DNA from: WVXT01 sp964403285
Lineage (GTDB): Bacteria; UBA6262; WVXT01
Assembly (NCBI GenBank): GCA_964403285.1
Contig: CAYOFG010000073.1
Span: 1-6,342, forward strand
Length of the DNA: 6,342 nt
Direction: 5' to 3'
Shown: piece by piece, positions 5,383 through 6,342 of the stretch
Layout of the letters: each line of letters starts with the position of its first letter
Numbering within the stretch: position 1 is the first letter of the stretch
Notes under the pieces: model-generated
The model's input: only the letters and a program-made list of their open reading frames with translations
Databases searched by the model: none
Told to the model about the DNA's origin: nothing
Program-made: the position numbers and the translations under genes

Positions 5383-6342
5383 ATGCCGCCTAAGATTGTC
5401 ATAACTATGGGTGATTCTGCGGGAGTAGGGCCTGAGGTTATTGTCAAGGCTTTGAGTCTGCCTGATACATATAAGATTTGTCAACCAGTAGTAATTGGTG
5501 ATGCCAAAGTTTTAACGTCGGTTTTACAGTTTTCGAAAAGTCTGGCGGCGAAAGAAGAGCTGAGGCTTAATCCCATCAAAGATATTAGAAAAGCAAAATT
5601 TAACTGTGGTGCTATCGACCTCTTCGATTTAGGCAATATAGACATAGATAGACTGAGATTAGGGAGAGTCGATCCTATGTGTGGTAAGGCAACATTTGAA
5701 TATATAAAGAAGGGAATCGAAATAGTCCAAAGTGGTAAAGCTAAAGGGATGGTTACTGCTCCCCTCTGTAAGAAATCGATGGAAGATGCAGGATTCTCTT
5801 ATCCCGGTCATACAGAGCTCTTAGCCGAACTTACGGGGACGAAAGATTTCGCAATGATGCTGGTAGGAGGGAATTTAAGGGTAGTCCTGGTGACCAGGCA
5901 TCTTCCCTTAAAAGAGGTAGCCACTTCTCTTAGTAAAGAGAAGATTCTTCTCGCCATAAGATTGGGAGTGGAGGCGATGAAGGCTTTTGGAATAGATTCC
6001 CCCAGAGTAGGGGTCTGTGCGTTAAACCCCCATGCCGGTGAATGGGGAGTTCTGGGGAAGGAAGAGATTGAGACGATTATCCCGGCTATAGAAGAGGCGA
6101 GAAAAGAAGGGATAAATATCAGAGGTCCTTTCCCTGGCGATAAAACATTTTATGATACTGCTGGAGGCAGATACGACTTAGCTATCGCAATGTACCATGA
6201 CCAGGGACAGGTTCCCGTAAAGCTTCTTTCTTACACCAAAAGTGTTAACGTTACTCTGGGTTTACCCTTTGTCCGCACCTCACCATGTCACGGAACAGGT
6301 TTCGATATTGCCGGGCAGAATAAAGCAAATCCCCAGAGTTTT
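5383..6342 (+). CDS. pdxA: 4-hydroxythreonine-4-phosphate dehydrogenase PdxA, 3' end beyond window
   Basis: PdxA oxidises 4-hydroxy-L-threonine 4-phosphate with NAD(P) to a product that decarboxylates and is joined to DXP by PdxJ in pyridoxine phosphate synthesis. The open frame runs 320 codons without a stop to the window edge; the family is about 330 residues, so perhaps 10-15 are missing. ITMGDSAGVGPE at 7-18 is the N-terminal signature. H143 and T144 in YPGHTELLAE match substrate contacts; H173 in TRHLPL, H217 in LNPHAGE and H272 in YHDQG match the three metal ligands; K280, N289 and R298 match further substrate contacts of E. coli PdxA (K274, N283, R292). Two oddities: S12 where MGDPAG is usual, and C302 in SPCHGT where Asp is usual. 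PdxA-like threonate/erythronate phosphate dehydrogenases are an alternative that motifs alone cannot exclude. Confidence 0.92.
   Translation, partial: MPPKIVITMGDSAGVGPEVIVKALSLPDTYKICQPVVIGDAKVLTSVLQFSKSLAAKEELRLNPIKDIRKAKFNCGAIDLFDLGNIDIDRLRLGRVDPMCGKATFEYIKKGIEIVQSGKAKGMVTAPLCKKSMEDAGFSYPGHTELLAELTGTKDFAMMLVGGNLRVVLVTRHLPLKEVATSLSKEKILLAIRLGVEAMKAFGIDSPRVGVCALNPHAGEWGVLGKEEIETIIPAIEEARKEGINIRGPFPGDKTFYDTAGGRYDLAIAMYHDQGQVPVKLLSYTKSVNVTLGLPFVRTSPCHGTGFDIAGQNKANPQSF

Overview
This window is a bacterial housekeeping region. All genes lie on the + strand and are tightly packed. The order rpsF-ssb-rpsR-rplI-dnaB is a conserved bacterial translation/replication cluster: S6, single-strand binding protein, S18, L9 and the replicative helicase. 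It is followed by alanine racemase (alr), a 100-base run of N, an HpcH/HpaI-family class II aldolase that lacks its N-terminus, and pdxA, which runs off the right edge. By eye the sequence is moderately AT-rich, with Lys/Glu/Ile-rich proteins and a Cys-containing S18. The 100-N run suggests a scaffold from a draft or metagenome assembly. No gene identifies the phylum; an uncultured free-living bacterium of a candidate-phylum type is a guess.

Layout: 1-91 leader with two small hairpins; 92-466 rpsF; 451-504 palindrome cluster; 565-1017 ssb (GTG start); 1069-1350 rpsR; 1351-1498 AT-rich spacer; 1499-1942 rplI; 1945-2059 palindromes, including an inverted-repeat-bounded element; 2094-3431 dnaB; 3435-4525 alr without its C-terminus; 4526-4625 N; 4626-5320 aldolase without its N-terminus; 5314-5368 palindrome cluster; 5383-6342 pdxA without its last residues.

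How the genes work together: S6 and S18 bind each other in the 30S platform, L9 sits on the 50S stalk, and SSB and DnaB act at the replication fork. Alr makes D-alanine for peptidoglycan and needs pyridoxal 5'-phosphate (PLP). PdxA is a step in the PLP biosynthesis pathway that starts from deoxyxylulose 5-phosphate (DXP). The aldolase's substrate cannot be read from the sequence.

The least ordinary signal is not a protein. Three gene junctions carry clusters of short, nearly loopless palindromes (arms of 6-9 bases, loops of 0-3) enclosed by an outer inverted repeat, giving a three-way-junction or cloverleaf-like fold. The clusters at 451-504 and 5314-5368 are almost the same size (54 and 55 nt) and share one architecture but not their sequence. 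The palindromes overlap or abut the stop codons of rpsF, rplI and the aldolase. The rplI and aldolase ends share AAGGAGTAGC at the stop and the stem GCAGAGC/GCTCTGC followed by GT. This looks like a dispersed family of structured intergenic repeats. I saw no mobile-element protein, CRISPR array, RNA gene or defence system.
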